From Rhynchopus sp. YZ270_cl-10 (taxonomy: Eukaryota > Euglenozoa > Diplonemea > Diplonemida > Diplonemidae): a stretch of DNA of 64,000 nt. Positions within the stretch are counted from its first letter, which is position 1. The number at the start of each line of letters is the position of its first letter. Positions 12,401 through 23,715 of this stretch are shown here, in pieces. Location of the stretch: NCBI GenBank assembly GCA_964035575.1, contig OZ037911.1, forward strand, positions 1,054,001 through 1,118,000. Reading direction: 5' to 3'. The position numbers were made by a program, and so were the translations under genes. The notes beneath the pieces are model-generated. The model worked only from the letters and a program-made list of their open reading frames with translations. It made no database searches and was not told where the DNA came from.

Positions 12401-15400
12401 CTCTGTGGGCACGGCCACGGCCAGCGTTGCGAGCTGCCAGACAAATGAGTGCGAGTTCCACGAAAAGACCTGCCACGACAAGGGACAGACATGCAAGGAC
12501 CCGGACACATCTGCACAGGCTCTTGGGGACTGGACGTGTGTCTGTGCGTTGCCGTGGACTGGGACTGCACAGGCCGCGGCTGCGAAGTGCCTTCTGGACG
12601 AGTGCACGCTGTATGGATCTGTGTGCACTGCTGCGGGGCAGACGTGCACGGACCAGGAGCAGGAGCATACAGGCTTTTGGAAGTGCTTCTGCCCGGCGCC
12701 CAACCAGAACGTTGGCCGCGACGGGACAAGCGCAACCTGCATCATCGACGAATGCGTTGTTGTAACGAACACGTCTGCCGTTGCTGTGGCAGGCCAGGCT
12801 GACCTCTGTCTCAAGAACGGACAGACCTGTTCCGACCCAAACACCAACGCAACATCCGTCGGGGACTGGGTGTGCACGTGCCCAGCTCCAAGCACGACTA
12901 CGGCAGTCGCGAACAAGGCGGTCTGCGAGTGGGACGAGTGCCTTACCCCAGCCAATGCCGCTGTGTGTACCGCAAAGGGGCAGCTCTGCGTGGATGCTGA
13001 CTGGACAACGAACCCTGACTGGACCTGTGGCTGCACCCTGCCCTCCATTGGGAAGGGACTCCAGAAGCCTGCCGCCTGCGAGCTGGACGAATGCAAGCTT
13101 TTCGGGCAGGTGTGTCTCGCTGTGGGACAGCGCTGTGTGGACGCCGACAAATTTGAGAACGCGACGTGGACGTGTGAGTGTGTCGCACACACCGGCAGCA
13201 CTGCGTCGCAGGTTGGTGGTGTTGCCGACTGCACACCGCCGTCGAGTGAGTGCAACATCGCTGCTGTGTTGGCAGTATGCACCGCAGCGAACCAAGCCTG
13301 CTTCGACCCGGACATAGCCGCTAGCAACGACTGGGTGTGCGAATGTGTGCCACCAGCCGTGGGTACGCAGAAGACAGGTGCAGCGACTCAGTGCACATTG
13401 GACGAATGCGCTGTGGACTGCCCGTCCTGCGGGAAGAGCATCTGCGACTCTGCGGGCCAGGAGTGTACCGACACTAACACAGACGCGGCGTCGCTGGGTG
13501 ACTGGATGTGCGTCTGTCCTGCACCGTCGTCAGGCTCGAGTAGGGGGACGACAGCTGTGTGCACCCTCGACGAGTGTGCCAAGGTCTGCAAGGGCTGCCC
13601 GCAGGATGTGTGTGCGGCTGGTGGCACGACGTGCGTGGACCCGAACATTGACGCACGCGCCGCAGGTGATTGGCAGTGCGAGTGCCACACACCCGCCAAG
13701 GGACGGGCCACAGGAGCCGTGCCTCTGTGCTACATCGACGAGTGTGACCAAGACCAGGCAGGTGGGAAGGCATGCACAGATTCGCTACAGGGACGACAGA
13801 CTTGCTCAGACCCGAACATGCTTTCAACATCATTAGGTGACTGGATGTGCACGTGTGAACTCCCTTTTTACACCATCGGCACAACTGTGGGAAGCACAGT
13901 CGATTGCCTTTACGATGAGTGCACCGTGGCAACTATCTTCTCCGTGTGCACCTCTGCAGGTCAGGTCTGTCAAGACAGCAACGTAAGAGAAAACAACACG
14001 TGGGGGTGTCACTGTCCGGATCGCGTGACCACTTTCGTGCAGGGGAAGGCAGTGCCCGAATGTGTGATTGACGAGTGCACCGAGGGATGCCTGACGTGTG
14101 CCGACAAGGGGGGTGGCAACGTGTGCACCGCGGCGGGACAGACCTGCGAGGACCCGAACAAGTCGCAGTTCAGCCTGAATGACTGGGTGTGCTCCTGCCC
14201 CGTCGGGACAGGGTCTGCGGTCGTGACGGCGGCAGTGTGCTCTCTTGACGAGTGCTCGCAGTCAACAAACTTTGGTGCACACACATGCAAGCACACCCCG
14301 CAGTTCAGCGTTGACGGCTGTGCGTGTCAGTGTGGTTGGACGGTGCCGGACGTGAACCTATTCCCTGGCGCACACGGCCCTGGTGTGGACACCCCCTGCA
14401 CAGCAGGGTGCTGCAACCCCTCCCTCGCAGCATCGGGGCCGTGGTGCCTCCTGAACCCGATCCAATCGACGCAGGTGTGCAAGGACCTCGTGTCACAGAA
14501 CCAGTACGCCCAGGTGTGCAAAGCCACCGCTGCAGCAACGCCCGTGACAAACATCTGCACAGAAGCACAGCAGGTCTGCGTCGACCCCGACACGCGCATC
14601 ACGAGTGTGGGGGACTGGCGGTGCGAGTGTGACAAGCCTGCGACAGGCGCTGCAGGGGTCGCAAAGCCAGCAGTGTGCCAGGTAGATGAGTGCGACACAC
14701 AGGCACAGGTGTGTTCAGCAGTCGGGCAGGTGTGCGAGGACACGGACAAGGCAAGCGACAACACATGGTACTGCAGGTGTTCCTCGCCCGCTACCGGGTC
14801 GGAGCAGGGCAAGGCTGCAGTGTGCAAGAACGTGGGGGACTGTGACAGGCCGGAGATTGCTGCCGTGTGCACACAGGCGGGACAGTCGTGCGAGGACCCC
14901 GATCCAAGCATCTCTGACGACTGGGTGTGCAAATGTGTGCTCCCTACCGTTGGTGTGCCGGCACGCGGGTCCAGGGCCATCTGCTCGTTGAACGAATGCA
15001 CAGCGAAGTGCGCGACGTGCGCGGATACGGGCAACGGGAACATCTGTGACGCAGCGCAGCAGAAGTGCGTTGAGGGGTCGATGTCCCCTGGCAGCCTTGG
15101 AGACTGGAAGTGCACGTGCACCGGCGACTATGTGGGGGAGGCAACTACGGCTGTGGCGGTGTGCAGCGTGGACGAGTGTCTCCTGAACAACGGCAGAGCT
15201 GCGCAGGTGTGCGGTGCCGCTGGGCAGAACTGCGAGGACCCGAACACGCTTGTGATTGGTGGGATGGACAACTGGGAGTGTGTGTGCCCGAATCCCTCTG
15301 TGGGACGCACGGCGCGTGGTGTTGCCGTGTGCAGGCGTGACGAGTGCCAGGAGAAGGAGGTGTTCGAGGTCTGTACCCGTGAGGGGCAGACGTGCGAAGA

Positions 15401-18400
15401 CGCGAACACCGATGCACAGAGCACAGGCGACTGGAAGTGCAAGTGTGCGACGAAGCCTGGACAGGATCCGAAGACGGCAGTCGCACAGGCAGCAGTCTGC
15501 CAGCCACCTGGTGCGTGGTGCAATACGAACGGCGCCACGTGCACCGCGCTGAACCAGCAGTGCATGCCGGCAGACAGCCTCGTCGACCCAGGGACGTGCA
15601 TGTGCATTGCTCCTGAGACAGGTGATGCGAAGGTTGGTGCCGCAGCCAAGTGTATTCTGGATGAATGTGTGGCCAAGTGCGCGACGTGTGCGGACAAGAA
15701 CGACGGCAACGGGAACATTTGCACCCAGGCGGGAGAGACATGCGTGGAGGGGAGTACGGACCCGAAGTCAGTGTCGGACTGGCGCTGCAAGTGTGCTGGT
15801 GTGGACGGCGTGTCTGCTGTGGCCGCGGTGGCGATATGCACGCTGAACGAGTGCGACACTGTTGGGAAGGTGTGCCTCACAGCAGGGCAGGCGTGCGAGG
15901 ACCAAAACACGGCAGAGACCTCCCTCGGGGATTGGATGTGCACATGCCATGCGCCTGCAACCGGAAGCAAGGTCGCAGGGGTGGCGACGTGCACCTTTGA
16001 CGAATGTTTCCTGCACGGTGCCACGTGTACACGCATGGGTCAGACGTGTCACGACGTAGACACATCTGCCCTTGTCAAGGGTGACTGGGAGTGCCGCTGT
16101 GTGCTCCCTGCTGAAGGCTCTGCTGTCGGAACGACTGCTGTGTGTGTGTTCAATGGGGAGTGCCACAAGGACGAGACTGCTGCAGTGTGCACCAACGCTG
16201 GGCAGACCTGCGTAGACCCGAACCCTGCCAAGGACGGGGACTGGGAGTGCCGCTGCGTGTCGCCACAGGGCGGTGTGCACGGGAAGCAAGCACCCGCCAC
16301 GTGCACATTGGACGAGTGCAGCATGACGTGCCAGACGTGTGCGACGCGGCCTGGGTCGCTTGCGCACGAGTGTACCTCTGTGGGGCAGGACTGCGTCGAC
16401 CCGAATACCGCCACAAGCAGCTTTTCTGACTGGAGCTGTGTGTGCCGTCTGCCTGCAGTCGGGACTCAGGTCGCTGCGAAGGCTGCGTGCAACGTGGATG
16501 AGTGTGCGTCACAGCAGAACCGTGCAATCTGCGCAGCCGTCACGGACGCAAAGGGCAACAACGTGCAGCAGTGCGTGGACAACGACCAGACCACGGAAGG
16601 CGACTGGACATGTGAGTGCCTCTTCCCCTACCACGGCACACCCACCCACCGCGAGGCTTCCATCTGCCTCGTCGATGAGTGCACAGCACCCGACACGTGG
16701 AGCGGCCAACCCAACGGCAACTCTGTCTGCGGCAAGGCCGGCCAGACCTGCCTCGATCCCCAGCAAGGCGTCTCCTCCAAGTTTGGGAACTGGGTGTGCC
16801 AGTGCCCGAACGGTCAGGGTGCGCCCAGCACGGGGAAGGCATCGACCGCTTGCGACAAGACCACACTGTGCGCAACGCACGGATCGAAGTGCGGTGCCAT
16901 TGATATGTGTGTGGAGAAGGGGGACGTGTGGAAGTGTCAGTGCATTCCTCCGTTTGTGGGGGAGACTGTGGGTGCGGCTGCGACCTGTGTGTTGGATGAG
17001 TGCACTGCGGAGTGCACGACGTGCGCGCAACAGGGGTCGACTCATGTGTGTGCAGGTGCAGGGCAGAAGTGCGTCGACCACGACACGTCCCCGAACAGCC
17101 GCTCCGATTGGTCCTGTGTGTGTACCGTGGGCAAGGGGGAGGCAGCACTCCACGCAGCCGTGTGCACGGTTGACGAGTGTGCACTCAACAGTATTGTGTG
17201 CGAGGCTAAGGGGCAGGAGTGTGTGGATCCCAACACAGCAGCCGACTCTAAGGGAGACTGGGTGTGCCGCTGTGTACGCCCCGCCTCAGGCCAGGCAGTG
17301 GTGGGTGCAGCAACGTGCCTGCTCGACGAGTGTCTCGCGAACGCAGGTACCTGCACAGGCGCAGGCCAGCTGTGCATCGACACCGACACGTCCCCCGCAA
17401 GCCTCAACGACTGGACCTGCAACTGCCCAAGCCCCACCAGTGGTGTGATGTACACCGGCCCTGCTGCGTGCACGTACATGGGGGCCTGCAAAGAAGCTGC
17501 CAACCTCGCGGTCTGCACCGATGCCGGTCAACGTTGCGTGTCAGAGGGAGCCACGCAGAGCGACTTCAAGTGTGCGTGCATGCCGCCCTTCCAAGGTGCG
17601 GACGGCAGCCGCCAGCCCGCACAGTGCACCATCAACGAGTGCGACGCGATATGCAACACCTGCGCCCGTACATCCGCGACAGAGGTGAATGTGTGTGCAG
17701 GTGCGGGGCAGGTCTGCGAGGACCCTAACCAGTCCTCCTTGAGCCTGAGCGACTGGGTGTGCAGGTGCCAGGCCCCTGCCACCACAACAGCCTTGGCAAG
17801 CGCTGTGCCGAGCTGTCTGGTGGATGAGTGCCTCTCTGTGACGCAGACAGGTGCACGTAAGTGCGACCACTTCAACCGCTTCACCCTTGAGGGCTGTGAG
17901 TGTGGGTGTGGCTGGCGCGCCGACGTGAACGGCAAAGGCCCCGGTGTGTCCGAGGCCTGCAACACAGGCTGCTGCAACCCGACCGGTGCGAAGGAGGGTG
18001 ATTGGTGCCTCGTTGCCGACTCTGCCTTCAACAGAAACTCGCCCTCGTGCAAGGCCCTCATCAACAAGCAGCAGACGTGTGCAAGCGAGCTCACACCCCT
18101 GCCTGCAGGTGCCCCCACACCGGCACACAACGACGTGTGCCAAGAAGCTGGACAGCGGTGCGTCGACCCGAACCACTCACCCAGTGTGCAGGGTGACTGG
18201 GAGTGTCACTGCACGCACTCTGAAGAGTTCCACGTGCTTGCGCAGGCAACATGCAGTATGCAACTCATTTTTTCAAGAAGGGTTTTCCACCTCCCAACAC
18301 CCAACTCTAGTGAAATGTATGTTCTCCCACACACACCATCTTACAGCTATTGACGAATGTGCGCAGATCACTGTGTGTGCTGCGGCGGGACAGCTCTGCG

Positions 18401-20152
18401 TTGACATGAACAAAGCTGCCGACTCCACAGGCGACTGGGAGTGCCACTGCCTGGCTGGCTCTGGGAAAGCAGCCAAGGCTGTGGCTACGTGTTGTATGTA
18501 CCCTTTCCCTTCCCCTCTCTGTCCCTTCCGAACCCTCTTTCTACAGTCTTCGACGCGAATGACGAGTGCAAGAAGGAACAGAACAAACAGACGTGCCTCG
18601 CCGTCGGGCAGTACTGCTTCGATGAGGACGCAGCGGTCACGGGTGACTGGAAGTGCAAATGTTTAGAGCCTGCGAAGCAGAGTGCGGAGGGTGCGATGGG
18701 GCCTGCAGTGTGTGTGGTGGATGAGTGCCTCGCAACGTGCCCGACGTGTGCGAGGAAGGGTGACGGGAACGGCTCTGCCTGCGACGGGCAGCTCTGTGTA
18801 GACAGCTCTGGCGAGAAGCTTGGCGACTGGCGTTGTGAGTGCATTGCCCCCGCCTCAGGGACAGCAGGTGTGCAGGCGGCGGCCACGTGCACCAGAGACG
18901 AGTGTGTCGACAACAAAGCAACCTGCGAGGACAAGGGACAGACATGCGTCGACCCGAACCCAAGCGTCGTCAGCCTCGGCGACTGGGAGTGCCACTGCAC
19001 TCGCCCATCGATGGGGTCTGCCGTGGGACACCCCGCAGCGTGCGTTACAAACGAATGCCTGGAGGACGCCAACATGAAGCTGTGCCTAGACGCTGGGCAA
19101 GCGGTATGTCTATATTTCATAACAATTCTTTGTTTGACCACTGCCACCACAGTGCCACGACCGCGACACAAGCACGTCTTCCACCCAGGACTGGGTCTGC
19201 AACTGTCCTGCCCCGTCCTCAGGGAGCGCAAATCTGGCAGTTGCGACATGCACGTTCACCGGTGAGTGTGCGGACCCTGCTGTGTCGGCTGTGTGCACGG
19301 ACGCGGGGCAGACGTGCATTGACACTGATGTGGCAACACCTGGCACATGGGTGTGCAGCTGTGTGGCTCCCACAAAGGGCACCAACGGGGCACAGGCGCC
19401 TGCACGGTGCGGCACGGATGAGTGTCTAGCGGAGTGCGCGACGTGTGCACAGGGTGTGTGCAAGGAGGCGGGGCAAGACTGCTTCGACCCTGACCTGAGC
19501 GTGTCCTCGGACTGGATGTGTGTGTGCAGGGGCTCCACAGCGAAGGCGACGGGAGCTGCTGCTGTGTGCGGCGACGCTGTGGTGTGCACACCTCTGGACA
19601 GGGACGCCTGCACGGCTGCCGAGGCGTGTGTCTACGATACGTCCTTTGGGCGTTGCGATTTCGCAAAGTTGAACCTGACCTCCGCACCCCTCGACAACGA
19701 GACGAACATCACCAACCCAAACAATGCTGCAAGCGTCTCGAGCGGGGAAGACGACGACTGCTCCTTCCTGGAGTGCTGGTGGTGGCTGCTGCTGATTCTG
19801 CTGCTGCTGCTGTCGTGCTCTATTATTGCTGCGATCCTGCTGTACCGCAGACACAAGAAGAACGAAGGGTGGACGCAGGACAACAAGTACAACAGACAGT
19901 TCGAGCAGGATGGCGGCAAGCTAGACGAGTCTGAGTACGGAATGGTATGCACTAGGCACATATGCACATCTGGCCAACCTTTCCCCTACCCCCCACCCTT
20001 ATCTGCAGACGGAGGGAAGCGCCTTTGAAACATCAGTCCGCTCGCCAAACAAGGCTGAGGGAGCAGGCAAGAAGGAGCCCCTCCTTGAGGAAGAGGAGAT
20101 GTCCGTCAACCTTAGTACGAAGAGAAGCAGCAACCCCAAGGATGACATCTGA
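6483..20152 (+). CDS. Giant type I membrane protein: LamG-like domain plus about 68 EGF-like repeats (5 exons)
   Basis: Exons 6483-18255, 18347-18493, 18547-19103, 19153-19944 and 20009-20152 give 4470 residues. The ATG at 6483 is the first Met after an in-frame stop at 6444. Residues 1-24 are a signal peptide. Residues ~76-277 resemble a laminin-G/concanavalin jellyroll. A Pro/Thr/Ala linker spans ~277-332. About 68 six-cysteine units of 48-60 residues follow, in the pattern DEC-C-GQxC-(D/N)P(D/N)-DWxCxC-C, an EGF-like spacing close to the calcium-binding type. Units near 8797, 14240 and 17825 carry an extra Cys-rich insert with GCCNP. A helix at ~4368-4390 (WWW, Leu-rich) is followed by RRHKK and a basic/acidic tail with EPLLEEEE, a possible dileucine sorting signal. 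It is probably a cell-surface adhesion or receptor-like protein. Its ligand is unknown. It is GC-rich against its flanks. Splicing is inferred from frame and repeat continuity. Confidence 0.92.
18256..18346 (+). other. Intron 1 (91 bp)
   Basis: GTATGC donor, TTACAG acceptor, phase 1. Removing it restores Cys-Thr-Ile-Asp-Glu-Cys, the usual junction between EGF-like units. Reading through it instead gives a stop 10 bp later and no repeat match. Confidence 0.9.
18494..18546 (+). other. Intron 2 (53 bp)
   Basis: GTATGT donor, CTACAG acceptor, pyrimidine-rich throughout, phase 1. With intron 1 it brackets a 147-bp exon that encodes exactly one EGF-like unit. Confidence 0.9.
19104..19152 (+). other. 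Intron 3 (49 bp)
   Basis: GTATGT donor, CCACAG acceptor, phase 0. It lies inside a unit, between GQA and CHDRD, and its removal restores the GQxC motif. Confidence 0.9.
19945..20008 (+). other. Intron 4 (64 bp)
   Basis: GTATGC donor, CTGCAG acceptor, phase 0, in the cytoplasmic tail. Splicing adds 47 residues ending in a TGA at 20150. Without splicing, the frame ends at 20028 with a different tail. Confidence 0.8.
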
Positions 20153-20492
20153 TTGGGGTGGGTGTGACATCTTGTATCGAAAGAAGAAAAAACAAAATGA
20201 ACGAAAAAAAGCAAGCAACTCAATTCACAAGCGAATTTTCTGGTTCTTTTCTCTCTCGTCTCTTTCAGCAGGTCACACCACTCCCCCCCTTTCAGATGTC
20301 GTTCTGTAGTTCTGGCGTTGGGATAATTGTAAAAAAAAACAAGTAATTGCTATCGGAAAAAAAACGGGGTGTGATGTGGAACTCCATCCTGTAGAAATAA
20401 TCTACAACACGCCCAGCATTCTGCTCTTCTGCAGGTATGCTAACGCTCTTCGTACGCTGCCAGGCCCACTGGGACGCCAGCATCTGAAACGT

Positions 20493-20640
20493 TCAAGAAG
20501 AGGGGCTGTCCTCTTCGTCCAGCACCATCTGCTCGATAGCGTTGTTGGACGTCGGCTCGGCAGGCTCGGCGTGTTCCAGCTCGTTTTTGTCCACAGGCTC
20601 CCCACATTGTCGTCGTCGTTGGAGCAGTGCGGAAGGAACA
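20493..20640 (-). pseudogene. Possible C-terminal coding fragment, minus strand
   Basis: On the minus strand one frame reads an acidic, coding-looking stretch (ENELEHAEPAEP-like, then AIEQMVLDEEDSPSS) and ends at a TGA at 20493-20495. GC content is raised. It runs convergent with the giant gene, and no upstream exon or start could be found before the frame closes near 20700. It may be the last exon of a gene, a relic, or chance. No family recognised. Confidence 0.3.
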
Positions 20641-20899
20641 CAGAATGCACAGACTACAACACATCGATCACACCAGGCGCATCAGCACCTCCAGCAAATC
20701 GCCAGGATGCTACGGTGGTTTCGAAAAGCGCGCGGAGTTTTCCACAGCACACCCCGCTTTTTTCTTAGCAATTACTTGTCCTTGTTGTTATTGTTGTTTT
20801 CAACCACCTTCCTTCAACCCTTGTAGGATCAGTTGTTATTTTTTTCGCGAAAACATGAAATTACACATTTCAAGAGAACAAATTAAAAAGGGTCCTTAT

Positions 20900-21065
20900 T
20901 TGCATTTTTGGGCTCCGCCCGTGCAGTGGTGGGGTCAATCTCAAAAATTGGACAATTTTTTGACCACTTAAATTTTGAGAAATATGAGCCCGGTTCCTTA
21001 TACGTGGGGCCCATTTTCGGCTAAAATTTTCCTCAAAATCTGGTTTTGTAAAATTGACCCTTTAC
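20900..21065 (+). repeat. Dispersed repeat, GTGGGGTCA family
   Basis: Contains CAGTGGTGGGGTCAATCTC, a GGACAA with a T-run, then AAATATGAGCCC. The same ordered blocks recur at 25382-25745, 26590-26710 and, inverted, at 28850-29095. The basic unit is about 240 bp. Copies are well diverged, so the family is old. Confidence 0.6.
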
Positions 21066-21240
21066 TCCCCCCCCACATCGATTTCAATACTATACCTTAC
21101 TTCACCTACGGTTGCCCTTACAGGGGGGTGAAGGAAGGTAAGTTGAAAACAAAACAAAAACCTCGGACCAAGCGCCTTTCATGTGCATTATAAACGTACC
21201 CCCCTTGCCCTGTCCAGTTTGATGTGGAACAAAAAAAGTC

Positions 21241-21280
21241 GAGCCTAGGGCTAAGTTGAACAACAAAAAAAAAAAAAAAA
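21241..21280 (+). repeat. Short repeat with A-run, inverted relative to 40045-40075
   Basis: GAGCCTAGGGCTAAGTTGAA, then CAAC and an A-run. The reverse complement, with a T-run, is at 40018-40075 and again at 56891-56950. Confidence 0.6.
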
Positions 21281-21307
21281 CAAAAGATGGTGCTATAGGA
21301 AATGAGT

Positions 21308-21342
21308 CAACGACCTGTCAGCGACCTGTCAATATCGGGGGG
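21308..21342 (+). repeat. Left direct repeat bracketing the 21.3-23.5 kb satellite/fold-back block
   Basis: CAACGACCTGTCAGCGACCT followed by GTCAATATCGG. An identical copy in the same orientation lies at 23462-23493. Confidence 0.65.
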
Positions 21343-21378
21343 GGGTGGGTCATTTTTTAATAGTACTTAGCCATTTTC

Positions 21379-21696
21379 AGGTACACAGGTACACAGGTAC
21401 ACAGGTACACAGGTACACAGGTACACAGGTACACAGGTACACAGGTACACAGGTACACAGGTACACAGGTACACAGGTACACAGGTACACAGGTACACAG
21501 GTACACAGGTACACAGGTACACAGGTACACAGGTACACAGGTACACAGGTACACAGGTACACAGGTACACAGGTACACAGGTACACAGGTACACAGGTAC
21601 ACAGGTACACAGGTACACAGGTACACAGGTACACAGGTACACAGGTACACAGGTACACAGGTACACAGGTACACAGGTACACAGGTACACAGGTAC
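21379..21696 (+). repeat. Satellite, 8-bp unit ACAGGTAC (about 40 copies)
   Basis: An essentially perfect array with GTAC in each unit. It is open in several frames on both strands, but nothing suggests coding. Confidence 0.97.
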
Positions 21697-21773
21697 ATAA
21701 TCTGTGGTGGTCAAAAGTGCAAAATCCACACGTTCTATCTTGTGCATCCCAGCTTGAACGACTCTTTGCCGCT

Positions 21774-22049
21774 TCACATCTGGTCTGTGAATGTGTTCAC
21801 AGACCAGCTGTAGTAGAAATCACCTCCAGCTTTGAGGGACTCAGGGCTGTGTGACGCTGCTGATTTCGACATGTTGCCGAAGCAGTCACTCAAAGCATTT
21901 TGACTAAACGTCTGAACGTTCTGAACCTGGAATCGATAGCAGACAGGAACAAGAGGATGGGCAGGCAGCGCCTGCCCGACCTGTGTGAAGTGAATCAGTG
22001 ATTGCCTGACAGATGTCTGGGTAACCGTGTATTCTGTGTGGGTATCCAT
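21774..22049 (-). CDS. Small uncharacterised reading frame (91 codons)
   Basis: An ATG-initiated frame of ordinary amino-acid composition, with no low-complexity runs and no membrane segment. It contains SLIHFTQVGQALPAH and ends in SWSVNTFTDQM. It sits between two satellites in higher-GC DNA than its surroundings. A short related string (ESLIHFTSV) occurs in minus-strand frames at 37489-37716 and 54386-54613, so this may be part of a repeat rather than a host gene. No family recognised. Confidence 0.3.
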   Translation of the reverse strand: MDTHTEYTVTQTSVRQSLIHFTQVGQALPAHPLVPVCYRFQVQNVQTFSQNALSDCFGNMSKSAASHSPESLKAGGDFYYSWSVNTFTDQM

Positions 22050-22261
22050 GTCCGAGTATATCCCATTGTCCCCTTACATTGTGATTTACGTGTAACTTTT
22101 TTTACATGTTAGCCACATGTCATTTGACATGTAAAGTGACATGTGCCACAGGTGAAATGACCTGTTAAGTACATGTCATTTTTAGGTGGCACATGTCATT
22201 TACTTCACCGTCGTGTAGGGTCCGCGCGGGGTACCCCGGGGTTTGGGGAGCACACGGCGGT

Positions 22262-23160
22262 GAAGTAAGTTACATTACATGGAATGTTACATGTGAAAAA
22301 CCGTTAGGGTAGTGTAACTTTTTCGGTCTGTTACCGTTATTTTGGTGTTCGAAAAATCCGGCGGGCGGCGGAGAAAAAAAGTTATGAAGAAAAAAAAGTT
22401 TTACCAGGGGGAAAAAAGTTATGAAGAGATTTTCTTACATTTTTCCAGAGTTTTCTTCACAGGAAAATCCTTATTTTCGTGACGTGTAGCTTGTTTTCTG
22501 TTACGTGTAGCATTTTGTGTCTTCTCATAATCATGTTGCCTGGGTACCTAGGTTCCTGGACACCGGGTGTCTAGGTACCAGAAAGTTATAGGTAGTGTAC
22601 AGTGTACAGTGTACAGTGTACAGTGTACAGTGTACAGTGTACAGTGTACAGTGTACAGTGTACAGTGTACAGTGTACAGTGTACAGTGTACAGTGTACAG
22701 TGTACAGTGTACAGTGTACAGTGTACAGTGTACAGTGTACAGTGTACAGTGTACAGTGTACAGTGTACAGTGTACAGTGTACAGTGTACAGTGTACAGTG
22801 TACAGTGTACAGTGTACAGTGTACAGTGTACAGTGTACAGTGTACAGTGTACAGTGTACAGTGTACAGTGTACAGTGTACAGTGTACAAGAAAACACTCG
22901 TGAAGGAAAACGACTTTTCTCTCGAGAAAAATTGCCTACTCACCAAGTGATCGTGAGGTGCTATGGGTATGGGCCCTGTACAGCCCCACCCACATCTTTC
23001 CTATAGAACCTCTTCATAACTTTTTTCCCTAGGTACTTTCTACATAACTTTATTTTTTTGGTTTTCGAAAAATCCGGCGGGCGGTAACGGTAACAGGCTG
23101 AAAAAGTTACACTACCCTTACACGTAAATGACATGTAACTTCACATGTAATGTACATGTG
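22262..23160. mobile_element. Fold-back element with a satellite core
   Basis: Inverted arms surround the GTACAGT satellite. 22307-22339 (GGGTAGTGTAACTTTTTC onward) is the inverse of 23085-23117. AAAAAAGTTATGAAGAG near 22420 is the inverse of CTCTTCATAACTTTTTT near 23012. Between arm and core, a GTTCGAAAAATCCGGCGGGC block has the same orientation on both sides (22348-22370 and 23061-23085), so one block has flipped. Beyond the arms are many ACATGT palindromes. No transposase frame was seen, so it is non-autonomous if mobile. Confidence 0.6.
22594..22888 (+). repeat. Satellite, 7-bp unit GTACAGT (about 42 copies)
   Basis: A perfect heptamer array at the centre of the fold-back element. It reads as 7-residue repeats in every frame without stops, which explains the long open frames on both strands. 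Confidence 0.97.
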
Positions 23161-23695
23161 ATCATGTTACATGTGTCGATGTGTAAAAAACCCACCCACC
23201 ATAATTTTCACAACGATTTTTGAGGATTTTTTAGGTCTTACCAGAAATCACCGCCGAAAGCTGCCCAGAACCACCCCCAAAACCATTGTACCACTACCTG
23301 ATTTCGCCACCTGTACCACATGTAACAAAAGTTACATGTAATACCACCTGTACCACCCGTTACTTCGTGTACCCTGAGGGTCCGTATGGCCACCGTGTGT
23401 CTGTGTGTGTGCCCCACCAAAAAATCGCTAAGGGCCGTTAAAAAATGACCCTCCCCTATGGCAACGACCTGTCAGCGACCTGTCAATATCGGCCCCCCCT
23501 GGAGCACCAAAAGAAGAAGAAGAAAAAAAAAAAAACAAAAAGATTCCTATCGCTTGGTATCGACACCATTCCTCCGCTGCCCCTCCCTCTCTCTTTAAAA
23601 ACGTGGTTTTTTTTGTTCACACTACGTATTTTTTTTTTGCCCTCTTTTTTTTACCCTTTTGAAGCATACAAAATTCCTTCCTCCCCCCCTTTTTG
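23161..23695. other. No gene seen; right direct repeat at 23462-23493
   Basis: Contains TGTACCAC and TGTAACA repeats near 23280-23360 and the right-hand copy of the CAACGACCTGTCAGCGACCT repeat found at 21308. The rest is homopolymer-rich. Confidence 0.5.
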
Positions 23696-23715
23696 AGGTG
23701 ACTAAACACGAGAGT
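23696..23715 (+). repeat. Dispersed hairpin motif, family 1, copy f
   Basis: AGGTGACTAAACACGAGAG; the right stem half is lost. Confidence 0.5.

Noticed and set aside
6810-18176. Many long open frames antisense to, or in other frames of, the giant gene (up to 631 codons)
   Set aside because: They mirror the Cys-rich repeats (GC-rich codons, few stops), have no start context or own repeats, and disappear where composition changes. The plus-strand frame has signal peptide, domain order and splicing.
21345-22950. Open frames of 100-170 codons across the ACAGGTAC and GTACAGT arrays
   Set aside because: Tandem 7- and 8-mers without stops are open in most frames on both strands; the repetition, not coding, explains them.
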